Origin: Bacteroidota bacterium
GTDB taxonomy: Bacteria > Bacteroidota > Bacteroidia > Cytophagales > Cyclobacteriaceae
Direction of reading: 5' to 3'
DNA: 64,000 nucleotides
Assembly: GCA_018267135.1 (NCBI GenBank)
Contig: JAFDZA010000002.1
Span: 62,001 to 126,000, forward strand
Shown here: piece after piece, positions 38,516 through 47,632 of the stretch
How the letters are laid out: every line of letters starts with the position of its first letter
Numbering within the stretch: position 1 is the stretch's first letter
The notes under the pieces: generated by a model
The model's input: only the letters and a program-made list of their open reading frames with translations
Database searches by the model: none
What the model was told of the DNA's origin: nothing
Program-made: the position numbers and the translations under genes

Positions 38516-39475
38516 TTAGCGCGTGCCAAACAGCGAATCAACAAACTCTTTTTTGTTGAACACTTGAAGATCGTCCACTTTTTCGCCCACTCCCACATAC
38601 TTGACGGGAATCTTAAATTCATCGGAAATACCAATAACTACGCCTCCTTTGGCGGTGCCATCTAATTTGGTAATGGCCAGGCAGGTAACATTGGTGGCTT
38701 TGGTAAACTCGCGTGCCTGAATAACGGCATTTTGCCCGGTGCTGCCATCCAGCACCAGCAGCACATCGTGCGGGGCTCCGGGTAATACCTTTTCTATAGA
38801 ACGTTTAATTTTAGAAAGCTCTTGCATTAGGTTTACCTTGGTATGAAGCCGACCAGCTGTATCAATAATGACGACATCGGCCTGCAGTTCTATTCCTTTT
38901 TGCACGGTTTCAAAAGCAACGGCCGATGGGTCGGTATTCATTCCTTTTGATATAACAGGCACCCCGTTTCGCTCGCCCCACAGGTTAAGTTGATCAACGG
39001 CTGCTGCCCGAAAAGTATCGGCTGCACCTAACACTACTTTTTTGCCTCGTTTTTTAAATTGGGCAGAGAGTTTACCAATAGTGGTAGTTTTACCAACTCC
39101 GTTTACGCCCACTACCATCATTACATACGGATGGGCCGAATTAGGAATATCAAAATCAGTTTCGGTGGTGGTATCGTTTTCCGAAAGCAGCGAAGCCACT
39201 TCTTCTTTTAGAATTTGATTTAGCTCGGTGGCGCCCACATATTTATTTTTAGCGACCCGATCCTGAATACGCTTTGTAATTTTTAAAGTAGTATCTATCC
39301 CCACATCCGATGAAATTAATACTTCTTCCAGGTTGTCGAGCACGTCATCATCTACGGTAGATTTTCCGATCAGTACTTTTCCCAGTTTACCCAAAAAACT
39401 TTCTTTCGATTTTTGTAAACCCTGATCGAGCGATTCTTTTTTTTCTTTGGAGAAGAAACCGGATAGGAATGACAT
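38516..39475 (-). CDS. ftsY: Signal recognition particle receptor FtsY
   Basis: The membrane-targeting GTPase that docks SRP-ribosome complexes. The 319-residue protein has a short charged N-terminus, the four-helix N domain (about 25-100), and the G domain: GVNGVGKTT (123-131), DTFRAAAVDQL (about 153-163), DTAGRL (205-210) and TKLDGTAKGG (269-278). The C-terminus has VGVGEKVDDLQVF. There is no long acidic A domain, common in Bacteroidota. It lies downstream of the rpmB-rpmG-DUF4295 cluster but is separated from it by a terminator. Confidence 0.96.
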   Translation of the reverse strand: MSFLSGFFSKEKKESLDQGLQKSKESFLGKLGKVLIGKSTVDDDVLDNLEEVLISSDVGIDTTLKITKRIQDRVAKNKYVGATELNQILKEEVASLLSENDTTTETDFDIPNSAHPYVMMVVGVNGVGKTTTIGKLSAQFKKRGKKVVLGAADTFRAAAVDQLNLWGERNGVPVISKGMNTDPSAVAFETVQKGIELQADVVIIDTAGRLHTKVNLMQELSKIKRSIEKVLPGAPHDVLLVLDGSTGQNAVIQAREFTKATNVTCLAITKLDGTAKGGVVIGISDEFKIPVKYVGVGEKVDDLQVFNKKEFVDSLFGTR

Positions 39476-39555
39476 GATATATCAGATCAGGGTATTATTC
39501 TCAATACAAAGAAAACCAACAATCATTTGGAGCCGGTGTTGAATTTCTACATCAA

Positions 39556-39580
39556 TAAAAAAAGTCCCACCGGGGGGACT
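39556..39580 (-). terminator. Terminator after rpmB-rpmG-DUF4295
   Basis: On the minus strand, agtccc and gggact pair around a ccccggt-type loop, and a seven-T run follows. It separates the ribosomal cluster from ftsY. Confidence 0.75.
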
Positions 39581-39602
39581 CTGATTTTAAAAGCCGGAAA
39601 AG

Positions 39603-39761
39603 TTATCCTTTTTTGGCCAATGTTTCCTTTACCAGATCGGCCGATACAATTTCTTCTTTGAAAACGTAAGAACCTGTTTTTTCTGATTTCACGGCACGAA
39701 TTACCTTTGCATAGTTCTTGCCGTCTGTTTTCTTAAGCGATGCAACTACTTTCTTTGCCAT
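39603..39761 (-). CDS. DUF4295 family protein (52 residues)
   Basis: A 52-residue basic protein, MAKKVVASLKKTDGKNYAKV then IRAVKSEKTGSYVFKEEIVSAD. It matches DUF4295, a Bacteroidota-specific family found next to rpmG and rpmB and suspected to be ribosome-associated. The start ATG is at 39761, 2 bases after the rpmG stop. The terminator follows 20 bases after its stop, so it is the last gene of the cluster. Confidence 0.9.
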   Translation of the reverse strand: MAKKVVASLKKTDGKNYAKVIRAVKSEKTGSYVFKEEIVSADLVKETLAKKG

Positions 39762-39763
39762 GG

Positions 39764-39946
39764 TTATTTAATTTCTTTGTGTAACGTCACTTTCTTCAAA
39801 ACCGGATTGTATTTTTTTAATTCCAAACGCTCGGTGGTGTTTTTACGGTTTTTGGTGGTAATGTAGCGGCTCATGCCCGGCAGGCCGCTGGCTTTGTGCT
39901 CGGTGCATTCCAAGATCACTTGTATGCGGTTTCCTTTTTTTGCCAT
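39764..39946 (-). CDS. rpmG: 50S ribosomal protein L33
   Basis: A 60-residue protein: [36 protein letters not shown] and VTLHKEIK at the end, typical of L33. The zinc-binding CXXC pairs of the C+ form are absent (only the single Cys in LECTEH remains), so this is the zinc-independent C- form. It lies between rpmB and DUF4295. Confidence 0.95.
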   Translation of the reverse strand: MAKKGNRIQVILECTEHKASGLPGMSRYITTKNRKNTTERLELKKYNPVLKKVTLHKEIK

Positions 39947-39959
39947 AGTTCAGAAAAAA

Positions 39960-40205
39960 TTAAATGTTGGCGGTAAGCGTGCCTTTCTGGCGAGCTTCCT
40001 TAATTACAGCGCTAATTCCCTTTAAATTGATGGTTTTAATAACCTTGGCAGATACTTTTAATGTTACCCACTTGTTTTCTTCAGGAATAAAGAAACGTTT
40101 GGTCTGCAGGTTGGGGTAAAACCTGCGCTTTGTTTTGTTATTGGCGTGCGACACATTATTGCCTACACGCGGTCTTTTTCCTGAAATTTCGCAAACCCTT
40201 GCCAT
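39960..40205 (-). CDS. rpmB: 50S ribosomal protein L28
   Basis: An 81-residue protein: [20 protein letters not shown], then [20 protein letters not shown], and the C-terminal [15 protein letters not shown]. Normal L28 length. First gene of the rpmB-rpmG-DUF4295 unit. A TAAGTTTG box at 40272-40279 (minus strand) is a candidate -7 element. Confidence 0.95.
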   Translation of the reverse strand: MARVCEISGKRPRVGNNVSHANNKTKRRFYPNLQTKRFFIPEENKWVTLKVSAKVIKTINLKGISAVIKEARQKGTLTANI

Positions 40206-40364
40206 AAAAAATCAATTTAGTAGCCCTTTCCTAAAAAGGGAGTGCAAATATCGGTAAAACGCTGAAAAGTGCAAACTTAGCCTTCAATATTCTTTCCGGT
40301 ATTGGGTATCCGACAAAAAAATAATGGAAGTTGGCTCAAAATCCCATCTTTTCTACTATTTCAC

Positions 40365-40372
40365 TAACTTTG
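40365..40372 (+). promoter_or_regulatory. Candidate -7 box directly upstream of pyrR
   Basis: TAACTTTG matches TAnnTTTG and ends 8 bases before the ATG at 40381. If used, the mRNA would begin at or next to the start codon. No convincing -33 element is seen. Confidence 0.4.
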
Positions 40373-40380
40373 TAGCCGGC

Positions 40381-40920
40381 ATGCTGAAAAAACTGATTCT
40401 CGACTCTAAACTACTCGATATCACGCTCAGCCGTCTTTGCCAGCAACTTATAGAAAACCATTCTGATTTTAGTAATTGTGTTATTCTTGGCTTGCAGCCT
40501 AGAGGCATTTATCTAGCCGAGTTGGTTCATCAAAAACTTAAATCGCTTAAATTTTCAGTTCCGATCGGATATCTGGATGCCACCTTCCATCGCGATGATT
40601 TTCGTAGACGCGACACTCCGGCCAAAGCGTCTGAAACCCGCATTGATTTCCCCATCGAAGGAAAAGAAGTAATTCTTATAGATGATGTATTATTTACAGG
40701 CCGTACGGTAAGAGCCGCCTTAGATGCCATGATTTCTTTTGGCCGGCCGGCCAAAGTAGAGCTGCTTGTGTTGGTAGATCGCAAAGCAACGCGCGATTTA
40801 CCTATTGCGGCAGACTATGTAGGAAAATATGTAGCTACGCACGATTCGCAACGTGTGTTGGTAGAACTGGAAGCACAAGGGTATAAGCAAAATAAAATCT
40901 GGTTAATCAATAAAGATTGA
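40381..40920 (+). CDS. pyrR: PyrR-type bifunctional pyr operon regulator / uracil phosphoribosyltransferase
   Basis: A 179-residue type I phosphoribosyltransferase. The PRPP loop is VILIDDVLFTGRTV (97-110), and LGLQPRGIYLAE (about 37-48) and DATFHRDD are PyrR-specific. PyrR binds pyr mRNA in Firmicutes; in Bacteroidota its regulatory role is less clear. ATG 40381 (MLKKLILDSK) is preferred to an upstream in-frame ATG at 40324, which adds 19 residues not typical of the family and overlaps the promoter box. pyrB follows 2 bases later. Confidence 0.9.
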   Translation: MLKKLILDSKLLDITLSRLCQQLIENHSDFSNCVILGLQPRGIYLAELVHQKLKSLKFSVPIGYLDATFHRDDFRRRDTPAKASETRIDFPIEGKEVILIDDVLFTGRTVRAALDAMISFGRPAKVELLVLVDRKATRDLPIAADYVGKYVATHDSQRVLVELEAQGYKQNKIWLINKD

Positions 40921-40922
40921 AA

Positions 40923-41849
40923 ATGTCAAAACTAAGTCAACGTCATCTGCTCGGCATAAAGGATATTACCCGCGAAGACATTGAACTTATTTTTGAAACA
41001 GCTGATAATTTTAAAGATATTATCAACCGACCAATTAAAAAAGTACCCTCCTTACGAGATGTAACCATTGCCAATATCTTTTTTGAAAATTCTACCCGCA
41101 CACGTCTTTCATTTGAATTGGCCGAAAAGAGATTATCGGCCGATGTAGTTAATTTTTCGGCATCGGGCAGCAGCGTGAAGAAAGGGGAAACGTTGCTTGA
41201 TACGGTTCATAATATTTTGGCGATGAAGGTGGATATGGTAGTGATGCGCCATGCCAGTTCCGGGGCACCACATTTTTTATCGAAGCACATTAAAGCCAAT
41301 ATCGTTAATGCCGGAGACGGTACGCACGAACACCCCACCCAAGCTTTGCTGGACGCCTTTTCTATTCGTGAGCAGTTAGGCGGGGTAGAGGGCAAAAAAA
41401 TTGCCATCATTGGCGATATTCTTCACTCGCGAGTAGCTTTATCTAACATTTTTGCCCTGAAAAAACTGGGTGCAGAAGTAATGGTTTGCGGACCGGCCAC
41501 GCTCATTCCTAAATTTATTTCTACACTGGGCGTGCAGGTAGAGTTGGAAGTGGCCAAAGCCCTTGAGTGGTGCGATGTGGCCAACGTGCTCCGTATTCAG
41601 TTAGAGCGGCAACAGCTAAAATATTTTCCTTCCCTGCGGGAGTATTCTCTGTACTACGGCATTAGTAAAAATGCACTCGATAATTTAAAAAAGAAAATTG
41701 TGTTGATGCACCCCGGGCCAATAAATAGAGGTGTAGAACTAACCAGCGATGCGGCCGACTCGCCACACTCTATTATCTTAGACCAAGTAGAAAACGGAGT
41801 AGCCGTAAGGATGGCGGTGCTTTATCTTTTAGCGGGTGCCGCAAACTAA
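40923..41849 (+). CDS. pyrB: Aspartate carbamoyltransferase catalytic subunit
   Basis: Makes N-carbamoyl-aspartate in UMP synthesis. The 308-residue protein has the carbamoyl-phosphate motif ENSTRTR (55-61), GDGTHEHPTQALLD (about 130-143) and MHPGPINRG near the C-terminus, all diagnostic. No pyrI is nearby, so it probably works as a catalytic trimer without the regulatory chain. It starts 2 bases after pyrR; a TTG at 40917 is possible but the ATG is more likely. Confidence 0.95.
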   Translation: MSKLSQRHLLGIKDITREDIELIFETADNFKDIINRPIKKVPSLRDVTIANIFFENSTRTRLSFELAEKRLSADVVNFSASGSSVKKGETLLDTVHNILAMKVDMVVMRHASSGAPHFLSKHIKANIVNAGDGTHEHPTQALLDAFSIREQLGGVEGKKIAIIGDILHSRVALSNIFALKKLGAEVMVCGPATLIPKFISTLGVQVELEVAKALEWCDVANVLRIQLERQQLKYFPSLREYSLYYGISKNALDNLKKKIVLMHPGPINRGVELTSDAADSPHSIILDQVENGVAVRMAVLYLLAGAAN

Positions 41850-41884
41850 TTTCATAATTTACATAAGAACTTTTAACAGGAGGG

Positions 41885-43120
41885 CTAATGAACCAGTTGC
41901 GTTAAAGCAATTTTAAAAGAAGCCTGCGCTATTTTTGTTTTGGCCGCATTCTCTTTTTGGGCCTTTTGCAAAGCCTCTTTTATCGTCATGGAAATATCCT
42001 GGAAAATGGCAGCATCATCCATATTGGCCTCGCTCTCCATGAAATAAGCAAACACACGAGCCATACCGCAGTTAGCAATGAAATCGGGAATGATGGAGAT
42101 TTTTTCATCGGCATATAAGCCGGTAGGGCCGAAGAAAATTTCCGGATCAGCAAAGGGCACATTGGCTCCGCACGAAAATACTTCTACCCCCGATGCCATC
42201 ATCTTATCTATCTGCGGCCGGGTAACCAGCCGCGAGGCAGCAGCCGGAATAAAAATTTCAAAGTCTAAGTCCCAAATTTTTTGGTTGGTTACCTCGAAAG
42301 AAAGCAAATCGGGAGAGATTAGCCGATTTCCTTCCCGGTTTATTACTAATTGGTTTATTTCATTATGCGAAAAACCCGCCTGATTAATGAGCCCGCCATC
42401 TTTGGTAAGGATGCCTACCACCTTAGCTCCTTGCTGGCTTAAGTAAAAGCCTGCGGCTGCACCCACATTTCCCCAGCCTTGCACCACTACGCGTTTGCCT
42501 TTTAAGGCACCTCCCCATAACTCGTAATAGTGACGTAAAGCTTCGGCCACGCCATATCCGGTGCACATATCGGCTATGGTATATTTTTTTTCTAAGGAAG
42601 GTGTAAACTTTTTATCTTCTATAATTTTAATGACTCCCTGCCTCAACTGGCCGATGCGGTTTACTTTTTGAGGTTCGGAAGGTTTGTAGTGGCCGGTAAA
42701 TACGCCCTCTTGCGGATGCCAGATGCCCACCTTTTCGGTGTGAGGAATTACTTCATGTATTTCATCCACATTCAAATCGCCCCCGGTGCCGTAATAATAT
42801 TTTAACAGAGGCATGACGGCCGAATACCATCGGTGCAAAACCCCTTCTTTACGCGGATCGCTGGGGTCGAAGTTAATACCCGATTTGGCTCCCCCGATGG
42901 GCGGCCCGGATACGGTAAATTTTACTTCCATGGTTTTAGCCAGCGATTCTACCTCGCGCTTATCAAGCCCTTTGCGCATCCGTGTTCCGCCCCCGGCCGC
43001 ACCCCCGCGCAGCGAGTTGATAACCACCCAGCCTTCGGCTTCAGTTTGCGAATCTTTCCATTCAAAAACCACTTCTGGTTTTTTGTTTTCAAATTTTTCT
43101 AACAGTTCTTTCATGGCCAT
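41885..43120 (-). CDS. Glu/Leu/Phe/Val dehydrogenase (probable glutamate dehydrogenase)
   Basis: About 411 residues from ATG 43120 (MAMKELLEKF). The dimerisation domain has GAAGGGTRM, PIGGAKSGI with the catalytic Lys (about 76-84 from this start) and the NVDEIHEV region. The Rossmann domain has VVQGWGNVGAAAG. The fold interconverts amino acid and 2-oxo acid with NAD(P); glutamate is the common substrate in Bacteroidota. The upstream in-frame start at 43162 would overlap anmK and adds non-family residues. Confidence 0.85.
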   Translation of the reverse strand: MAMKELLEKFENKKPEVVFEWKDSQTEAEGWVVINSLRGGAAGGGTRMRKGLDKREVESLAKTMEVKFTVSGPPIGGAKSGINFDPSDPRKEGVLHRWYSAVMPLLKYYYGTGGDLNVDEIHEVIPHTEKVGIWHPQEGVFTGHYKPSEPQKVNRIGQLRQGVIKIIEDKKFTPSLEKKYTIADMCTGYGVAEALRHYYELWGGALKGKRVVVQGWGNVGAAAGFYLSQQGAKVVGILTKDGGLINQAGFSHNEINQLVINREGNRLISPDLLSFEVTNQKIWDLDFEIFIPAAASRLVTRPQIDKMMASGVEVFSCGANVPFADPEIFFGPTGLYADEKISIIPDFIANCGMARVFAYFMESEANMDDAAIFQDISMTIKEALQKAQKENAAKTKIAQASFKIALTQLVH

Positions 43121-43137
43121 TAAAATCGGTTGCAAAT

Positions 43138-44214
43138 CTACCCGATTAATAAACCTGCGCAAGAATTTCGTTTGGCACCGGTTACGCTTTTCAATGTATT
43201 TACTTCATTGCGCATTCTTAAAACACCTAAAAAGGCAAACACAATGGCTTCTTTAAATTGAATGATGGATTGAGCCGGGAGGAGAACTTTTGATTTTTTA
43301 GATAACTTATTTTTTATTTTTTCGATAAGAAAGCTGTTCAGCGCTCCTCCGCCCGTAGCCAATAATTTTATTTTCTTGGCGGGAAGAGCGAAGGTTATTT
43401 CCTGCGCCACCGATTCGCAAACGGTGGCCAGCCGATCGGGTATGGAAATTGAATCATTGCCGAGTAAGGGTAAATATATTTTTTCAAATTCTTCGCGTGC
43501 CAGCGAAGGCTTGGCTTTTCGGGTAGCCGAATAAGCCGCGGTTAGTTGTTGAAGTAGTTTTGAATTTATTTTCCCCTGCCGTGCCAAATTTCCATTGTTG
43601 TCAAACTCTTGCCTTTCTTGTGCAGCAAGATAATTTAGAGCCATATTGCAATAGCAGATATCGAAAGCGATTCGTTTTTTATTTTTTTGTAAGGAAAGAT
43701 TGGCAATGCCTCCCAGGTTTAAACAAACATCGTACCTGGAAAAAAGGAGTTGATCGCCAATGGGCACCAGCGGGGCTCCTTCGCCTTTGAGGGCCACATC
43801 GAGGCTGCGGAAATCATAAATTACCGGAACACCCGTGGCCGCATAGATGGCATTTCCATCGCCTGCCTGAAAAGTGAAACCCTGTTGCGGTTGGTGAAAA
43901 ATGGTATGCCCGTGCGAAGCTATAAAATCCAGTTTTTTAATCTTGTGCTTAGCTATAAACTGACTGCATAATTCGCCTAAAAATTTTCCATAGTCGGAAT
44001 GAAGTAGCAAGAGTTCTTCGGCTGGCAGCAAGTGTGCCCCCGACAGCCTTTGGCGCCAGTCTTTCTGGTAAGGAATGGTGTCGGAGGCTGATAACGAAAA
44101 GCGCCATTTCTTTTTTTTATACAAAAATTCGGCATAGGCCAGATCTACGCCATCCAGCGAAGTGCCCGACATCAGGCCGATAACCCTATATTTGTTCTTT
44201 TTTTTAATTTTCAT
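43138..44214 (-). CDS. anmK: Anhydro-N-acetylmuramic acid kinase
   Basis: Phosphorylates and opens 1,6-anhydro-MurNAc during cell-wall recycling. The 358-residue protein carries GLMSGTSLDGVDLAYAEF (about 13-30), SHGHTIFHQP, LNLGGIANLS, and ATGGGALNSFLIEKI (ASKHA-fold nucleotide binding). Its end is 17 bases upstream of the dehydrogenase start, so the two may form a minus-strand operon. It is divergent from coaX. Confidence 0.93.
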   Translation of the reverse strand: MKIKKKNKYRVIGLMSGTSLDGVDLAYAEFLYKKKKWRFSLSASDTIPYQKDWRQRLSGAHLLPAEELLLLHSDYGKFLGELCSQFIAKHKIKKLDFIASHGHTIFHQPQQGFTFQAGDGNAIYAATGVPVIYDFRSLDVALKGEGAPLVPIGDQLLFSRYDVCLNLGGIANLSLQKNKKRIAFDICYCNMALNYLAAQERQEFDNNGNLARQGKINSKLLQQLTAAYSATRKAKPSLAREEFEKIYLPLLGNDSISIPDRLATVCESVAQEITFALPAKKIKLLATGGGALNSFLIEKIKNKLSKKSKVLLPAQSIIQFKEAIVFAFLGVLRMRNEVNTLKSVTGAKRNSCAGLLIG

Positions 44215-44252
44215 ACTCCTTCAGATTAAACGAAAGTAATCATTTGCTTAAA

Positions 44253-44969
44253 ATGAACTTAGTGGTTGATAGCGGCAACAGTCGGCTTAAGGCCGGATTG
44301 TTTTTAGGAGAGAACCTTCAAGAGAAATTTCTTTTTTCTACCGAACAAGAACTTTTTTCGTTCTTAGCGCATCATCCGGTAGAATCGGCCATAGTCAGTA
44401 CCGTAAAATTTTCAGCTGAAGAAATTTTGAAAAGAATTACAGCCCGCCAAAAATACCTCTTAACCCATACTCTTCCATTGCCTGTTAAAATTAGTTACCA
44501 AACTCCGGAAACATTGGGTGTAGACCGGATTGCCGCAGCCTGCGGTGCTATTACTATTTTTCCCCATCAAGATTGCCTGGCCATTGATGCCGGCACCTGC
44601 ATTACCTACGAATTTGTAAACCAGCACAATACTTATTTAGGCGGAGGTATTTCGCCCGGGTTGCACCTGCGCCTGAAAGCAATGCATACCTATACCGAAA
44701 GGCTGCCGCTGCCTTCCCTGAATGAAACGGTAGAACTAATCGGGCAAAACACGGAAAGTTGTATGCAAAGCGGGGTGCTGCACGGAACCATAGCCGAGAT
44801 GGAGGGGATCATTTTAAAATATAAAGAAAAATACCCCGATTTGAAGGTAGTACTCTGCGGAGGCGATACTAATTTTTTTGAAAACAAGTTGAAACAGCCC
44901 ATATTTGCAGCCCCCGATTTGGTTTTGGTGGGTTTGAACAGGATTTTGCTTCATAATGTACAATTGTAA
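44253..44969 (+). CDS. coaX: Type III pantothenate kinase
   Basis: First step of coenzyme A synthesis. The 238-residue protein has DSGNSRLKAGLF (P-loop-like phosphate motif, residues 5-16), LGVDRIAAACG, AIDAGTCITYEF and GGGISPGLHLRLKAMH, all family signatures. ATG 44253 is preferred to a TTG at 44244. Its 3' end overlaps the next gene by 14 bases, which implies translational coupling with the outer-membrane protein gene. Confidence 0.93.
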   Translation: MNLVVDSGNSRLKAGLFLGENLQEKFLFSTEQELFSFLAHHPVESAIVSTVKFSAEEILKRITARQKYLLTHTLPLPVKISYQTPETLGVDRIAAACGAITIFPHQDCLAIDAGTCITYEFVNQHNTYLGGGISPGLHLRLKAMHTYTERLPLPSLNETVELIGQNTESCMQSGVLHGTIAEMEGIILKYKEKYPDLKVVLCGGDTNFFENKLKQPIFAAPDLVLVGLNRILLHNVQL

Positions 44970-46251
44970 CAAACGCTTCCCTTTTATTTTTCTGTTATTA
45001 TTTGCTGCGTGGGCAGCAAATGGTCAGGCTTCCAGCCCCTTTTCCAGGCTGGGTGTGGGCGACATTAACAATAATGGGCTGGCACAAAACCAGGCCATGG
45101 GCGGAATCGGCATCAGCAACCCCAGCGGCTGGTATATTAACAATGTTAATCCTGCCTTGTTGGTATATAACCGCGTATTTACTTTTCAGGGCGGGATGAA
45201 CTATGAAAAACGAACCGCCTTTGATGGCACCAGCTCGCAAAGCTTTAAAGGCGGCAACTTAAATTATTTGCTCATGGCGTTTCCCGTCATTAGTGGCCGG
45301 TGGTCTTCTTCGATGGGGCTTCTGCCTTATTCTTCGGTAAATTATAATTTTACCTATACCGATTACGTTAGTGGAGGGCCTTCTTTAGTTCCGGTTAAAG
45401 TTCAGGAAACGGGCAAAGGAGGAATCACACAGTTTTACTGGTCCAACGGGGTGGCCATTAATAAATTTTTATCCGTTGGTGTAAAGGCTTCGTATCTTTT
45501 CAGTTCCATCAACATAAAAGATTTTAATACGGTAAGCGGGCTCACCAATTATGGTGCGCTGCAGTCGCGATACTCTTTTGGAGGGATGAATTTATCCGGA
45601 GGTTTTTCCTTTCACAAAGATTCTATATTCCATAAAAATTACAGATTAAATATAGGTGGTTTTTATGCGCTGAAATCCAACGTAGGGGTTTCGCATAAAG
45701 TAACAACGGAAACGATTGCCAACAACGGAGCGATTATTGACTCGACCACGCTTTTTAATCTAAGCAGCAAATTTTATTTACCGCAAACCTTCGGGGCGGG
45801 TATTTCATTTTCAAAAATAGACCGATGGACTTTCGGTACCGATGTTACGATTACCGATTACCGAAATTATGTGTCGTTCGAACAAAAATTCAGCGACTAC
45901 AACGCTTATGCACAAGGCCTGAATACGCCCACCCTGGGATATCGTGTGGCCGTGGGTGGCGAGATTACTCCACGCTATGAAGATTTCACCAACTACTTTA
46001 GCCGGGTAACGTACCGGGTAGGTGTGTTTTATGAAAAGTTGCCGTTTATAGTAAATGCTAATCCGGCTTACGACCGGGGCGGTACTTTTGGGTTTTCATT
46101 GCCGGTAGGCCGTATTTCTACCATAGATTTGGGAGTAAGAATAGGAAAACGAGGCGTTGTTACTCAAAATACACTTGAAGAAAATTATTTTAGGATTTAT
46201 TTTGGGGCCACTTTTAACGACCAGTGGTTCATTAAACGAAAATTTGATTAA
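44956..46251 (+). CDS. Uncharacterised outer-membrane beta-barrel protein next to coaX and lptC
   Basis: A 431-residue protein with a signal peptide (about residues 1-24, ends AANGQ). The mature part is aromatic-rich alternating beta strands, begins SPFSRLGVGDINNNG, and has NVNPALLVYNRVFTFQGG, a FadL-like opening. It ends RIYFGATFNDQWFIKRKFD, a terminal aromatic strand suited to BAM insertion. No specific family is assigned. It overlaps coaX by 14 bases and leads the TPR-lptC genes; an envelope transport role is an inference from context. Confidence 0.8.
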   Translation: MYNCNKRFPFIFLLLFAAWAANGQASSPFSRLGVGDINNNGLAQNQAMGGIGISNPSGWYINNVNPALLVYNRVFTFQGGMNYEKRTAFDGTSSQSFKGGNLNYLLMAFPVISGRWSSSMGLLPYSSVNYNFTYTDYVSGGPSLVPVKVQETGKGGITQFYWSNGVAINKFLSVGVKASYLFSSINIKDFNTVSGLTNYGALQSRYSFGGMNLSGGFSFHKDSIFHKNYRLNIGGFYALKSNVGVSHKVTTETIANNGAIIDSTTLFNLSSKFYLPQTFGAGISFSKIDRWTFGTDVTITDYRNYVSFEQKFSDYNAYAQGLNTPTLGYRVAVGGEITPRYEDFTNYFSRVTYRVGVFYEKLPFIVNANPAYDRGGTFGFSLPVGRISTIDLGVRIGKRGVVTQNTLEENYFRIYFGATFNDQWFIKRKFD

Positions 46252-46264
46252 TAATTTTTAACCT

Positions 46265-47587
46265 ATGAAGATGAAAAAAGTTTTTTTAGTCTTGGTGTTT
46301 TCCATATCCGGCCTTGCTGCAGGGGCACAGTGTTCGGAATACAAATGGCCAGCCGACCAGATGAAAGCACAAAAGTATGTGGATGAATACAAAGCCGCCT
46401 TGGCCGAGCAAAATTACAAAGGAGCCCTCTCCGGGCTGCAGTGGATGCTCGTAAACGTACCTCAGTGGCACTCTGACTTGTATGTGGCCGCACTCGATAC
46501 CTACGATAAACTGGCCGAGCAGGAATTAGACCCTGCCATCAAACAAAAATACATTGATACTTTAATGGTCATCTACGACCAGCGTATCCGTAGCTGTGGG
46601 GACGAGGTAAATGTAATTAACCGCAAAGCCATGACAGCTTTTAAATTTAACAAAGCCAATAAAAATAAGCAGGCCGAAACGCTGGCTATTTTCGATAAAA
46701 CAGTTGAGGTAAGCGGCAATAATCTTTTTGATCAGAACCTGATTCCCTACATGGATGTGATAAAGGGCAGCATAGATACAAAAAGCCTGAACGAAGACCA
46801 AGTGGCGCAGCGTTACACCAAGTTGATGGACATCATTGATGCCAAAGCCAAGAAATCGGCTTCTCAAAACAAGTCGGGCGAAGTGGAAAAATATAAAAAA
46901 GTAACCGCCATCATTGATGCCAAACTGGCCCGAACCATAAAAATAAATTGTGCCTTTTCTAAAAAAGTATTTGAGCCGCGTTTTCAAGCTAACAAAAATG
47001 ATTTGGTTACAGCCAAGCAAATATTTCATGTAGGATTAGAGGAAAACTGCACCGATAGCCCCGTGTGGCTGGAAGCAGCCGAAGCGTTGTACAAGCACAC
47101 ACCCGATTTTGGTACAACCAAAGCCTTGTGCTCAAAATACATTGAACTGAAAAGTTTCGATAAAGCCGAGCCATTGATTGCCGTAGTACATACAAAAGCT
47201 GCCACTCCGGCCGAAAAAGCCTGGGTTGACATTTTAAAAGGCGATGTGGAATTTCAAAAAGGAAACAAGGCAGGTGCCCGCGATCTTTATAAAAAGGCAT
47301 TAGTAACAGATGCTACCAGCAAAGAGGCCTATGAGCACCTGGGCGATTTGTATGTTTCATCCGCTACCGAGTGTACCAAAACCCCGGGTTCGGCCGAAGA
47401 AAAACTGGTTTACATTGCCGCTTTTCAGTTTTATAAACACTGTGGAAATCGCGAAAAAATGGAAGAAACACTGGCAAAATACCCCACCCATGACGATCTA
47501 ACTAAGGCAGGGTGGAAAGCCGGAGACAATAAAAAAATAGCCTGCTGGATAGACGAAGAGGTAGTGGTGAAAGCCAAGGCACAATAA
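46265..47587 (+). CDS. Exported TPR-repeat protein
   Basis: A 440-residue protein with a Sec signal peptide (cleavage about residue 20, GAAGAQ type). The body is helical with TPR-like pairs: YKAALAEQNYKGALSGLQWML near the start, LEAAEALYKHTPDF, and in the C-terminal part KGDVEFQKGNKAGARDLYKKAL and EAYEHLGDLYV. Probably periplasmic or attached to the outer membrane. It lies 13 bases after the barrel protein and before lptC, so a scaffolding role in envelope assembly is likely. Confidence 0.8.
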   Translation: MKMKKVFLVLVFSISGLAAGAQCSEYKWPADQMKAQKYVDEYKAALAEQNYKGALSGLQWMLVNVPQWHSDLYVAALDTYDKLAEQELDPAIKQKYIDTLMVIYDQRIRSCGDEVNVINRKAMTAFKFNKANKNKQAETLAIFDKTVEVSGNNLFDQNLIPYMDVIKGSIDTKSLNEDQVAQRYTKLMDIIDAKAKKSASQNKSGEVEKYKKVTAIIDAKLARTIKINCAFSKKVFEPRFQANKNDLVTAKQIFHVGLEENCTDSPVWLEAAEALYKHTPDFGTTKALCSKYIELKSFDKAEPLIAVVHTKAATPAEKAWVDILKGDVEFQKGNKAGARDLYKKALVTDATSKEAYEHLGDLYVSSATECTKTPGSAEEKLVYIAAFQFYKHCGNREKMEETLAKYPTHDDLTKAGWKAGDNKKIACWIDEEVVVKAKAQ

Positions 47588-47593
47588 TTGCAA

Positions 47594-47625
47594 AAGAAGG
47601 CTGGTGAACACCAGCCTTCTTCATT
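47594..47625 (+). terminator. Hairpin after the TPR gene
   Basis: The perfect 12-bp stem aagaaggctggt/accagccttctt (47594-47605 with 47610-47621) is followed by a weak T-tract (cattttaa). It may be a partial terminator upstream of lptC. Confidence 0.55.
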
Positions 47626-47632
47626 TTAACCG

